Shown: piece by piece, positions 1 to 6,360 of the stretch
Layout: each line of letters opens with the position of its first letter
How positions within the stretch are numbered: the stretch's first letter is position 1
Assembly: GCA_001799195.1 (NCBI GenBank)
Contig: MGSU01000141.1
Span: 1 to 9,920 of the forward strand
Reading direction: 5' to 3'
DNA length: 9,920 nucleotides
From: Deltaproteobacteria bacterium RIFOXYA12_FULL_61_11
GTDB taxonomy: Bacteria; Bdellovibrionota_F; JAHFAK01; YA12-FULL-61-11
Position numbers and translations under genes: made by a program
Notes under the pieces: model-generated
Seen by the model: the letters and a program-made list of their open reading frames with translations, nothing else
Told to the model about the DNA's origin: nothing
The model's database searches: none

Positions 1-2061
1 ATTTTCGATATGTGTCTGCTCGGCCTGGCCGGCCAACCAACCGGTGTTGGAGTAGAACAAGACCTTGAGGTCGACGTAGCCGCCGGCCGGCACGTCCTCG
101 AGCACCACCGTTTGTGGTGCCGAGACCGTGGTGCCGGGCAGTTGCCGCTCCTCGGTCCGGGCATAGGTGTGGCTGAAAGTGGCGATGACCTTGTAGTGCG
201 TGGCCGTGGCCGGGAATTGGTAGTCGTCCACGTCGTGCTTGATGGTGACCTCGAGGTCATGGGTCGGCGCGATGCGGTTGTCGATGATCCAGGGACTCAT
301 CGCGGTTTCCACCGAGGTCTGGGTCAAGGCCGAGACCGTGGCCGCCATGTCGAGCACGTGCAGGGCCCAACCGATGAAGGGGATGGCCTGTTCGAAGTTG
401 GCTTCCGTGATCTTCAAGATCATATAATTACGAATGGATTTGCTCTTCCAGACCACGTCGGCGGCGAGCCTGCCCAACTTGGCGGCCACATTGGCCATGT
501 CCCAGTCCGAGTGGCCCCAGGCCACCCCCAGGAAGAAGCTGACCACCGATGAGATCAGGCCCACATCGTCCCACATGCTCTTGAGCAGGGCCGACTCAAC
601 GCCCATGGCCGCATTGGCCGCGAGCAGCACGGTGGGGATGGCCAGCTCGAAGACCGAGGTCATGGTTGCGCCCATCAGCTCGACGTTCCAATCGCGGTAC
701 GTGCCGCCGTTGCCTAATCCGCCGGCGAGGAGCAGGGCGTAGCGGGCCTTGGGCGGCCAATGGAACCCGACCGTTACCTCGGTGTAATCGCCTGCTACGG
801 GGATACCCATGATCAGGGGAACCGGGTTGACGAGGCTGAGGAACTTGAGCGTGTCGGTGCCGAGCAGGTTCTGCAGGGTCAGGGAGTCGGTGGCGCTGCT
901 GGACCAGGAGTCCGGGGAGATGACGGTATCGTTCTCGTCGTAGAAGCGCACGTAGAGGGAGAGGTGACGTACCCAGTCGTTGCGGACCTTCAGCGTGACC
1001 GAGTTGCCGTCATAGGTCATGTTGGTGCGCAGGCCGTTGTGGAAACCTGTCTTGTCCAAGCTGAAGGCGAAGTTCTGGTTGTCGGTGAGCTGGTAGGGTT
1101 GCAGTTTTGCCATGTACCAAGAGGTGGCATCAGCACTGGGGTCCGGTTCCTCGAGGTGCGAGGTACCCTCCTGGACGTGCCAGGATTGCCCCTCGAGCGC
1201 CGGGTCGTTCTTGGTCGAGGTCAACACGTTCTGCAGGGCGGCTTGGCAGACCTTCTTGACCTCGTCGGAGATCTCATAGGCATAGAGCGGGTTGTGGTCG
1301 GGCTCGCCGTCGCCGTCGTGATCGGCCTGGGTGACGAGTTGGTCGCCGCTCTCGTCGATCAGGGGGCGCATAGAGTACCACTCGTGAGGACCCAAGTCTT
1401 GGATCTTCGAAACGATATTCGAAAAACCCGAGGAGCGCAGGATGTAGCGCATGATCCGCGAGGCATAGCGCGGGTTCATGTTCATCAGGTCGGGGTGATG
1501 GAAGAGGATGGTCTGGGCGATATCGGTCGGGTCGAAGACGCCGGACACCACATTGTCGGGGTCGCCCTGACGCAGGAACTTGGCCCCGTCGGCGCTCACC
1601 TCGTCGGGGATGTGCAACCCGACCAGGGCCAGGCCGTGCTCCACGTCTTCTTCGTGAGCCTTGTCGAGAGTGCCATGGTCGTCCGAGGTCTGGGTGAGGT
1701 GGAAGCGGGTCACCTTGTCCCTGGGCAATATCACGTCCTCGACGTAGTGGGTCGGTTCCGGCTCACTGTCCTCGCGCAGGAATTTCAAGGAACGCTGGAA
1801 CTTCGCGCGAGAGACCTCATCGTGTTTCTTGAGGGGGTAACTCGCCCCACCGGCGTGGACGATGTAATCCTCGTCGTGGTGCAGCAAGACCCCGTCGCTC
1901 CCGAGGTTGAAGTGCATGGTGTGATAGCCGTGCTGGGCAGAGGGCAGGGCCGCGATTTCGGTCGAGGTTTTCTTGTCGCTATCGCTCTCACACGAGGTGA
2001 GACCCCCTAGTACGACCCAGAGAACGGTGAGTAAAAGTACTCTTGGAATGTTCGACCTCAT
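1..2061 (-). CDS. Large lipoprotein of unknown family, C-terminus beyond the window edge
   Basis: The frame is open for 687 codons and runs off the left edge, so the protein is incomplete. The ATG at 2061 is preceded by a good Shine-Dalgarno sequence (GAGGAGG, 2066-2072, four bases away), which fixes the start. The N-terminus has Arg2 and Arg7, then a hydrophobic core, and ends in a lipobox (L-T-S-Cys24). This is a signal peptidase II signal, so the protein is expected to be anchored in a membrane on the periplasmic or surface side. Residues 247-255 read D-H-D-G-D-G-E-P-D, a calcium-loop pattern like those of thrombospondin type 3 or dockerin repeats. Residues from about 465 to 520 and near 545-580 contain hydrophobic or amphipathic helices. 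The visible end (about 590-687) alternates beta-like strands and resembles an Ig-like sandwich. I recognise no family and propose no enzymatic function. It is the last visible gene of a three-lipoprotein run. The large opposite-strand frames over it are shadows. Confidence 0.85.
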   Translation of the reverse strand, partial: MRSNIPRVLLLTVLWVVLGGLTSCESDSDKKTSTEIAALPSAQHGYHTMHFNLGSDGVLLHHDEDYIVHAGGASYPLKKHDEVSRAKFQRSLKFLREDSEPEPTHYVEDVILPRDKVTRFHLTQTSDDHGTLDKAHEEDVEHGLALVGLHIPDEVSADGAKFLRQGDPDNVVSGVFDPTDIAQTILFHHPDLMNMNPRYASRIMRYILRSSGFSNIVSKIQDLGPHEWYSMRPLIDESGDQLVTQADHDGDGEPDHNPLYAYEISDEVKKVCQAALQNVLTSTKNDPALEGQSWHVQEGTSHLEEPDPSADATSWYMAKLQPYQLTDNQNFAFSLDKTGFHNGLRTNMTYDGNSVTLKVRNDWVRHLSLYVRFYDENDTVISPDSWSSSATDSLTLQNLLGTDTLKFLSLVNPVPLIMGIPVAGDYTEVTVGFHWPPKARYALLLAGGLGNGGTYRDWNVELMGATMTSVFELAIPTVLLAANAAMGVESALLKSMWDDVGLISSVVSFFLGVAWGHSDWDMANVAAKLGRLAADVVWKSKSIRNYMILKITEANFEQAIPFIGWALHVLDMAATVSALTQTSVETAMSPWIIDNRIAPTHDLEVTIKHDVDDYQFPATATHYKVIATFSHTYARTEERQLPGTTVSAPQTVVLEDVPAGGYVDLKVLFYSNTGWLAGQAEQTHIEN

Positions 2062-2084
2062 GGTTCCTCCTCAGGGGTTACTAA

Positions 2085-2155
2085 GCGGAGAAGAGCCCCC
2101 ACCCGTAGTCCGGCATTCTGTTCGGACCGTTGGGGTGAAGACGTTCGCTCTCCGC
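2085..2155. repeat. Nested inverted repeat between two lipoprotein genes
   Basis: Three perfectly pairing arms nest around one centre: GCGGAGA (2085-2091) with TCTCCGC (2149-2155), CCCCA (2097-2101) with TGGGG (2131-2135), and GTCCG (2108-2112) with CGGAC (2123-2127, loop of 10). The inner two are separated by small unequal internal loops. The element fills most of the gap between the stop of the 2158-3057 gene and the Shine-Dalgarno of the next gene. No run of T follows on either strand, so it does not look like a standard Rho-independent terminator. An mRNA-stabilising or attenuating structure between operon genes is possible. Function is inferred only. Confidence 0.5.
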
Positions 2156-2157
2156 GG

Positions 2158-3057
2158 TCACTCGTAGCAATACACGCGCACGCTCTCGAAATAGCCGTCG
2201 AGTAGGAGTATTCGTCCTGTCGTGAGTCCCCCCTCACCGGGCCAGGTCGGTTCCGGCCGGCACAGCAAGGTCGGGTGGGTGACGGTCAACTCAACCTCCC
2301 CGGGTTCGAGGTTGAACCAGAGGATATCGTTGTCCTCGGGGCCCAACCCGCCCTCGACCAGGACGATGCCGTCCTCGGCGGATCGCAGGATCATGGGGCC
2401 TTCCCCGGAAGCCGGGGCCAACGTGAGGTTCGCTCCCTCGAGGGAGAGGTCGTCGTCGTTCGTTCGGAAGGACACCGAGAGGATGGGTTTCGCGGGGTCG
2501 AGCGTGAAGGGCAAGGTCGAGAGCAACTCTTCGTGCCCCATCTCGGCCAGGCTGACCAGGTGCGAAGGGTCGAGGGAGAGGTCGTGCTTGCCCAGGGCGA
2601 CGGTTATCGAGAGGGGACGATAGGCAGCGAGGTTGAAGGTTAACGTCACTTCGAGATTCTGCGGGAGGTCGGTGACGGCATAGTCGCCGCTGGCGTCGCT
2701 CTCAGCGCACGGGAGTTCGCTATGGCCGTGGACGCATACCTGGACCCCTTCCAGGGGGACCTCGGGTCCGAAGGCCGTCTTCGTGCCTTTCACCGAGCCG
2801 AGGATGTCCACGGTCGTCGGTGCTGTCTCATCGTCGCTGGGCTCGGTCGGTGGTTGGGGATCGGCGGAGTTGTCCGGGGTCACAGGTGGGACGGAGGGTT
2901 CGTGATAGAGCGGCACCGGGGTGTCGCCCCCTGCCCCCGTGAAGGGGAGTTCGATGCCCTCCTGCCAGGAAGCGGTTCGTTCCTCTTCTTCCCCGGCTTC
3001 GTCGCAGCCGAACAACCCCAACAGTAGGAACGCAACGCCGAGGCTTCGGAGGGGCAT
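2158..3057 (-). CDS. Lipoprotein with carboxypeptidase-regulatory-like domain
   Basis: This encodes 299 residues from the ATG at 3057. An in-frame ATG 60 bases upstream (3117) exists. I prefer 3057 because it places a short basic start and hydrophobic core right before the lipobox (L-F-G-Cys18), and AGAGG sits seven bases before it. Asp19 follows the lipidated Cys. In enterobacteria that favours inner-membrane retention, but the rule may not hold here. Residues 19-82 are an acidic, Pro-rich linker. Residues about 83-160 (V-D-I-L-G-S-V, V-P-L-E-G-V-Q-V, then S-D-A-S-G-D-Y and a following strand) match the pattern of a carboxypeptidase-regulatory-like beta sandwich, which in secreted proteins is usually a structural or binding module. 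The remainder (about 190-299) also looks all-beta, with Cys266 and Cys297 as a possible disulphide. No catalytic motif is visible. It lies between two other lipoprotein genes in the same direction (gaps of 86 and 96 bases). Confidence 0.85.
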   Translation of the reverse strand: MPLRSLGVAFLLLGLFGCDEAGEEEERTASWQEGIELPFTGAGGDTPVPLYHEPSVPPVTPDNSADPQPPTEPSDDETAPTTVDILGSVKGTKTAFGPEVPLEGVQVCVHGHSELPCAESDASGDYAVTDLPQNLEVTLTFNLAAYRPLSITVALGKHDLSLDPSHLVSLAEMGHEELLSTLPFTLDPAKPILSVSFRTNDDDLSLEGANLTLAPASGEGPMILRSAEDGIVLVEGGLGPEDNDILWFNLEPGEVELTVTHPTLLCRPEPTWPGEGGLTTGRILLLDGYFESVRVYCYE

Positions 3058-3143
3058 GGAGTAACCTCTAGGTGGTGACGTTTCCCAGCTCGGTGCAAGG
3101 ATATAACGCCAGAGCATGACCTATGCGAAGGTGGTGGTCGGTG

Positions 3144-5003
3144 TCAATCGAGAAAACCGGCCAGGAGGACGAGGTTCCGGCCTTCCATCTCAATCCGCGT
3201 GACCGCCGCTCTCCCGGAACGGGGGGCTTCCCCGGAAGTTCTCGCCCAATTGACGGTCAGCCAGGTGAGTTCGTCCGGTTTCGCTCGAGCAAGGAGGTCT
3301 TCGTTCCCCTTGATCTCGGAGAGGTTTGTTTCCCGCGCCAGCCCGGGGATGGCAGGCTCGACCAGGACGTCGCCCGAGGCATCGAAGACCAGGACCCGTA
3401 CCTCGTCCAGATTGTACCCGGCATGGGGTTGGTTCAACCGCTCGAGGCCCACGAGCAGGTGTTCTCGGAGCAGGGCCGTGGCCTGTTCCACGAGGTCTTC
3501 GACGAGGTGCTCGTCGGGGCGGAGGTCGAACTCGCCGCTGGCCACGAGTACCCGCTGTCCACCCTTCAGGGTCGCCTCCCGAGCGTAGGTGCTCTTCCAG
3601 GAAGCGAAGAGCTCGCCCGGAGCCGGGATGCGGTAGTGGACCCATCCTCCTCCTCTGGCCGCGGCCTCGAGCAACCACTGGCCGAAGGGTCGGCCATCGA
3701 CATCGGTCGTCTCGAGAGCGCTCGTGCCTTCGATGCTCGGATCCGGCGGATAGACCAAACGCTTGCCGTTGAGGTCCCAGACGAAGACGTAACGGTCTTC
3801 CTTGTACCAGGTTCCTTCCGGATCGCGCAGGTCGCTGAAGGCGGTCTGGCCCTTTGCTTCCAACAGGGTCACCGCCTCAGCGACAAAGTGCTCGAGGTCC
3901 TGTGCGGTGGTCGTGGCCACGGGATCGGCGCTGACCTCGCCGCGATAGAGTCCTGATCCTATGACGACGGCCTTACCTTCGAGTTGCAGGGCTTTGAGAT
4001 AGGTGTGTTTTTCCCGAAAGTTCGTGTCACCCGGGCTTGGCCAGAGGTGATCGTACCACACCCCGTCTTGGTGGGCCTGCACCGCCGCGACCGCCTCGGA
4101 GAACCAGGGGACTCCGTCCGGACCTTCGTACTCGGCATAGCTCTGTGCGTCACGTCCGGTGGTAAGATAAGGGAAGCCGGCCTCGAGGATGAGGATGGCG
4201 GTGAAGTCCATGATGAATAGATATTGATCGTTGTATTGGTACCCGGCGAGTGGGTCGAGGAACTCCGCGTAACCGTACTCTCCGACCTTCTGCACATGGG
4301 TCCTCGCGCTCTCGACCAAGTCCTCCACCATACCCTCGTCCGGAGGCACATCGAAGTCGTCGCAGCCCACGAGATAGGAGGTCCCGCTCGGGAGTTCCAC
4401 CTTCGTCAAGTAGAGCGATTTCCAACGGGGGAAGGGATCTCCGGCCGGGACCTGCTCGAAGTGGACCCAACCGGACCGGTCGGGATGGTCGGCCGTGGCC
4501 AGGATCAACGCGCCGAGCGGACGCCCTGCGGCATCGACGAGCGCCGAACCCTCGGCGCCGACGAGCGTCGGGGCCAGGGAGTCGGTAAGAATCTCTCCAC
4601 TCGGGCTCCAGACGATCACGTGACTGCCCCCCTTGGTCCACGGTTCGAGCGGCTTCGCGAAGGTTTGCAGGGCGGCTGCTCCCTTGTCCTCGAGGAGGGC
4701 TTTCGCCGAGGCGACGACGTCCCTCACGCCCTGGGCGTCCTTCCTCGCGTTGGCTGCAACAGGGGCAGGGGGGAGGGTGAGGCGCACCTCGTCCGACGAA
4801 GCCTCTCCGTCGGATGGTGGTCCGGAGTCGTGCGGCTCGCTCGTCGCATCCTTACCTCCGTCGGGCTTCTCGTCGGGTGTATCGCCGGAGGCATCTCCTC
4901 CTGTGGTCGTTTCAGAGGGGGGGGGTTCGTCATCGTTCTCCGTGCAGCCGGAGAGCAACGCAAGAAGGACTAGTACGAGGAGAAGGCTACGTTGCAGCAT
5001 CAT
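3144..5003 (-). CDS. Lipoprotein with four tandem Cache-type sensor domains
   Basis: This encodes 619 residues. Two adjacent ATGs (5003 and 5000) could both serve as start. The Shine-Dalgarno signal is weak. A strong lipoprotein signal peptide ends in L-S-G-Cys20. Residues 21-80 are a low-complexity linker rich in D, E, P, S, T and G. Four Cache-like units follow: about 92-216, 225-354, 367-492 and 500-619. Each has an N-terminal helix (for example V-T-L-L-E-A-K-G), a hydrophobic strand with an asparagine or serine turn (V-F-V-W-D-L-N-G-K), a G-W-V-H-Y or similar strand, a P-x-P-G-like loop, and a closing strand such as V-L-V-A-S-G-E-F. Cache domains normally bind small extracellular ligands for chemoreceptors or kinases. 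Here there is no transmembrane segment after the signal and no HAMP, kinase or MCP part. Units 1 and 3 both end in F-D-x-x-P-D-E followed by V-E-D-L-V, so a two-domain block was duplicated. A role as a lipid-anchored ligand-binding protein is inferred. It is first in a three-lipoprotein run. Confidence 0.88.
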   Translation of the reverse strand: MMLQRSLLLVLVLLALLSGCTENDDEPPPSETTTGGDASGDTPDEKPDGGKDATSEPHDSGPPSDGEASSDEVRLTLPPAPVAANARKDAQGVRDVVASAKALLEDKGAAALQTFAKPLEPWTKGGSHVIVWSPSGEILTDSLAPTLVGAEGSALVDAAGRPLGALILATADHPDRSGWVHFEQVPAGDPFPRWKSLYLTKVELPSGTSYLVGCDDFDVPPDEGMVEDLVESARTHVQKVGEYGYAEFLDPLAGYQYNDQYLFIMDFTAILILEAGFPYLTTGRDAQSYAEYEGPDGVPWFSEAVAAVQAHQDGVWYDHLWPSPGDTNFREKHTYLKALQLEGKAVVIGSGLYRGEVSADPVATTTAQDLEHFVAEAVTLLEAKGQTAFSDLRDPEGTWYKEDRYVFVWDLNGKRLVYPPDPSIEGTSALETTDVDGRPFGQWLLEAAARGGGWVHYRIPAPGELFASWKSTYAREATLKGGQRVLVASGEFDLRPDEHLVEDLVEQATALLREHLLVGLERLNQPHAGYNLDEVRVLVFDASGDVLVEPAIPGLARETNLSEIKGNEDLLARAKPDELTWLTVNWARTSGEAPRSGRAAVTRIEMEGRNLVLLAGFLD

Positions 5004-5117
5004 GGTGTTTGCTCAGTTGAGGTTTGTCGCGCTCCCGTTCGGAGCTTCAGGAGCCGCGGCAGGCTAGGCAACTTTTCGACGAGAGGCAAGGTCTTTCCGC
5101 TCACGATTGAGCACATC

Positions 5118-5137
5118 GGTCAGGTGACCAGGTGACC
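5118..5137. promoter_or_regulatory. Possible operator: overlapping GGTSACC palindromes
   Basis: The 8-mer AGGTGACC occurs twice head to tail (5122-5129 and 5130-5137). Each contains the near-palindrome GGTGACC, and the whole 20 bases begin with GGTCA and end with TGACC, an inverted pair. The site lies about 115-135 bases upstream of the lipoprotein start at 5003. The arrangement suits binding of a dimeric regulator, but no factor can be named and chance is not excluded. Confidence 0.3.
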
Positions 5138-5219
5138 TTCGAGGCGGTGCACCATGTGCTGTTGCGGTTGGCTGTCGTGGAGAGAAAGTTGAGGATGGCA
5201 AGATACGCAGGAACGACTG

Positions 5220-5327
5220 TGTAAATTCCCATGTTGGACTTCGAAGTAGCGAATCGCCTTTTCGAAAGGGAACTGTAAATTCCCATGTTGGACTTCGAAG
5301 TAGCGAATCGCCTTTTCGAAAGGGAAC
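5220..5327. repeat. Exact 54-bp tandem duplication with REP-like palindromes
   Basis: Copy 1 (5220-5273) and copy 2 (5274-5327) are identical over all 54 bases, and identity stops sharply at both outer ends. Each unit contains a perfect 10-bp palindrome ACTTCGAAGT (5238-5247 in copy 1). It overlaps a GTAG tetranucleotide (5246-5249), which is followed by GCG-AAT-CGC (5249-5257) and the hairpin CCTTT-TCG-AAAGG (5257-5269). A further hairpin, GGGAA (5268-5272) with TTCCC (5280-5284), forms across the junction. A GTAG next to a short palindrome is the known layout of REP sequences recognised by RAYT transposases, and a RAYT gene begins 84 bases downstream. Identification as its cognate REP pair is inferred from layout and position. 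Confidence 0.8.
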
Positions 5328-5342
5328 GATCGCCTTCAAGCA

Positions 5343-5348
5343 TACAAT
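5343..5348 (+). promoter_or_regulatory. Possible -10 box (TACAAT) of the transposase gene
   Basis: TACAAT lies in the only AT-rich patch (5341-5365) before the transposase start, 62 bases upstream of the ATG. No recognisable -35 box stands 16-18 bases further up, where the end of the second repeat copy lies. On the opposite strand TTGCAA (5364-5369) and TGTATG (5341-5346) are 17 bases apart and could drive a leftward transcript through the repeats. Both readings are weak. Confidence 0.22.
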
Positions 5349-5410
5349 AAAAATAACAAGCTATTGCAACGGCAAATGGGTGGCTCGATTTTTTCATTCC
5401 TTTCCCAACC

Positions 5411-6172
5411 ATGAGCCTGATCACCAACACCCGCATCCGCCGCGACCTACAACTTCACGACGGCGCCTTGGTCCACGCCTACTGGCAGTGTACCGACCAT
5501 GCTCGGCAGTACCTACTGCGCCACCCGAAATTCAAAGAACTGTACCTGAATATCTTGGCCGATAAGAAAAAGCACTATGGAATCAGCCTGATCGATGTCG
5601 CTCTTATGGACAACCACTTTCATTTCTTCATCCGCATTCGCACGGTGAGAGAGTTCTCTACCTACCTGCAGAGCGTGAATACCTCGTTCGCCAAGCTACT
5701 CAACCACGCCATCGGCAGGACCGGCTCGGTGGTGGAGCTGCGCGTCAAGGCTCAGGTGGTGGAAGAGACAGACGAGGCCGTGTTGGGGTTGCAGGTATAT
5801 CTGGCCCTGAACCGCTGGCATTGCGCGAAAAAGACGCGGCCGGAACACTATCGCTTCAGCGGATACCGGCATTATGCCGGGCTTGAACAGGACCCTCGAT
5901 TCGACTCCTCGGAAGCCTGGCTGAGCTTGGGTGAATCGGACGAAACACGCGCTGCGGCTTATAAAGACCTCGTTGAGGCCAAACGCCTGGAGGGAAGGGG
6001 CAACGATGAAGATCTCCTCGAACCCTCAAAACTGTATTTCGGTTCCCCGGAGTTCAGCCTCTCCCGCACCGAACGTCTGTTGATCGCGGTTCGCGAGCAC
6101 CACCGGGCGCTGCGCCAAGTCCGGAAACTGCGTCTCTTCGCTTCCGACGCTGCTACCTCGAAAAAAGACTGA
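5411..6172 (+). CDS. REP-associated tyrosine transposase (RAYT, Y1/HUH family)
   Basis: This encodes 253 residues, a usual length for the family. The protein should cut and rejoin single-stranded DNA at hairpin REP sequences through a transient 5'-phosphotyrosine bond. The metal-binding HxH motif is H69-F-H71 within M-D-N-H-F-H-F-F, equivalent to the common M-P-N-H-x-H-x-L. The probable catalytic Tyr130 lies in V-Y-L-A-L-N, at the place of the family's Y-I-x-L-N-P. After it comes R-P-E-H-Y-R-F-S-G-Y-R-H-Y, matching the usual P-E-D-Y-x-W-S-S-Y-R. The N-P-V-R of the common motif is N-R-W-H here, a divergence. The extra C-terminal part (about 165-253) is helical and charged, with a basic end. 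No Shine-Dalgarno is seen before the ATG, so expression may be low. Matching repeats lie on both sides. No frameshift or stop disrupts it. Confidence 0.9.
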   Translation: MSLITNTRIRRDLQLHDGALVHAYWQCTDHARQYLLRHPKFKELYLNILADKKKHYGISLIDVALMDNHFHFFIRIRTVREFSTYLQSVNTSFAKLLNHAIGRTGSVVELRVKAQVVEETDEAVLGLQVYLALNRWHCAKKTRPEHYRFSGYRHYAGLEQDPRFDSSEAWLSLGESDETRAAAYKDLVEAKRLEGRGNDEDLLEPSKLYFGSPEFSLSRTERLLIAVREHHRALRQVRKLRLFASDAATSKKD

Positions 6173-6220
6173 GCCGACCTCTCGGCCGTCTTGCGAGCGC
6201 CGCGCGAAGAGGGCCGAGGT
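6161..6220. terminator. GC-rich hairpin at the end of the transposase gene, possible terminator
   Basis: ACCTCTCGGCC (6177-6187) pairs with GGCCGAGGT (6212-6220) with a two-base bulge, and CTTGCG with CGCGAAG extends the stem inside it. On the plus strand no T tract follows. On the minus strand the hairpin is followed about ten bases later by a run of six T (6161-6166). That would suit a weak terminator for the convergent minus-strand gene ending at 6361. The spacing is longer than in a standard terminator. Confidence 0.35.
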
Positions 6221-6306
6221 GCGTCCGTGGTTTGGAACGAGTATCGGACCAATAGCATGTTCACTCGTTGGGCAACAAGGTGATCGTTGACCGAACAGCT
6301 CAGCGT

Positions 6307-6338
6307 GGCAATTCGAATACCCGAAGTCCAATGTGGGA
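6307..6338 (-). repeat. Diverged inverted copy of the 54-bp REP-like repeat
   Basis: Read on the minus strand, these 32 bases align without gaps to bases 8-39 of the 54-bp unit, with 23 identical positions. Two blocks are best kept: TTGGACTTCG and CGAAT-GCC. The stretch between them, which holds GTAG in the intact copies, is changed to GGTATT. The copy lies 135 bases after the transposase stop, inverted relative to the upstream pair. This is the expected position of the second flanking REP. The latter third of the unit is not recognisable. Confidence 0.6.
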
Positions 6339-6360
6339 GGTGGTGAGAAAGGTGTTGCAA

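Larger units (their letters stand above)
5004..5410. other. Intergenic region between divergent genes
   Basis: This 407-base gap separates the Cache lipoprotein (minus strand) from the transposase (plus strand). Its left half (5004-5219) should hold the promoter of the lipoprotein run. I see no convincing -35/-10 pair there, only the palindromic repeat at 5118-5137 and a GGTGCACC palindrome just beyond it. The right half holds the 54-bp tandem repeat and an AT-rich stretch (5341-5365). A 91-codon minus-strand frame covers the repeats, but I do not believe it is a gene. Confidence 0.6.
5220..6338 (+). mobile_element. RAYT transposase unit flanked by inverted REP-like repeats
   Basis: The unit consists of a tandem 54-bp repeat, the transposase gene, and a diverged inverted copy of the repeat (6307-6338). 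RAYT genes are usually single-copy, domesticated-looking relatives of IS200/IS605 transposases with REPs at both sides in opposite orientation, and this layout fits. The outer limits are set only by the repeats. The real ends and any cleavage sites are not visible, and I see no target-site duplication, which this family does not make. Confidence 0.65.

Noticed and set aside
760-2010. Long plus-strand frame of 416 codons, and another at 10-552
   Set aside because: They lie antisense to a 687-codon minus-strand frame that has a lipobox, a strong Shine-Dalgarno and protein-like composition. The plus frames are Val/Gly/Arg-rich GC shadows without a credible start region.
3123-3956. Plus-strand frame of 277 codons
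   Set aside because: It is antisense to the four-Cache lipoprotein, whose repeated domains prove the minus-strand frame.
5220-5327. CRISPR-like array
   Set aside because: There are only two copies, directly abutting without a spacer, and no cas gene. The neighbouring RAYT explains the palindromic repeat better.
5064-5339. Minus-strand frame of 91 codons with an 18-residue tandem repeat
   Set aside because: The repeat arises from the 54-bp DNA duplication. A second minus-strand frame is also open through it, and there is no signal or Shine-Dalgarno.
5380-5565. Short plus-strand frame overlapping the transposase start
   Set aside because: It is out of frame with the transposase and has no protein-like features.
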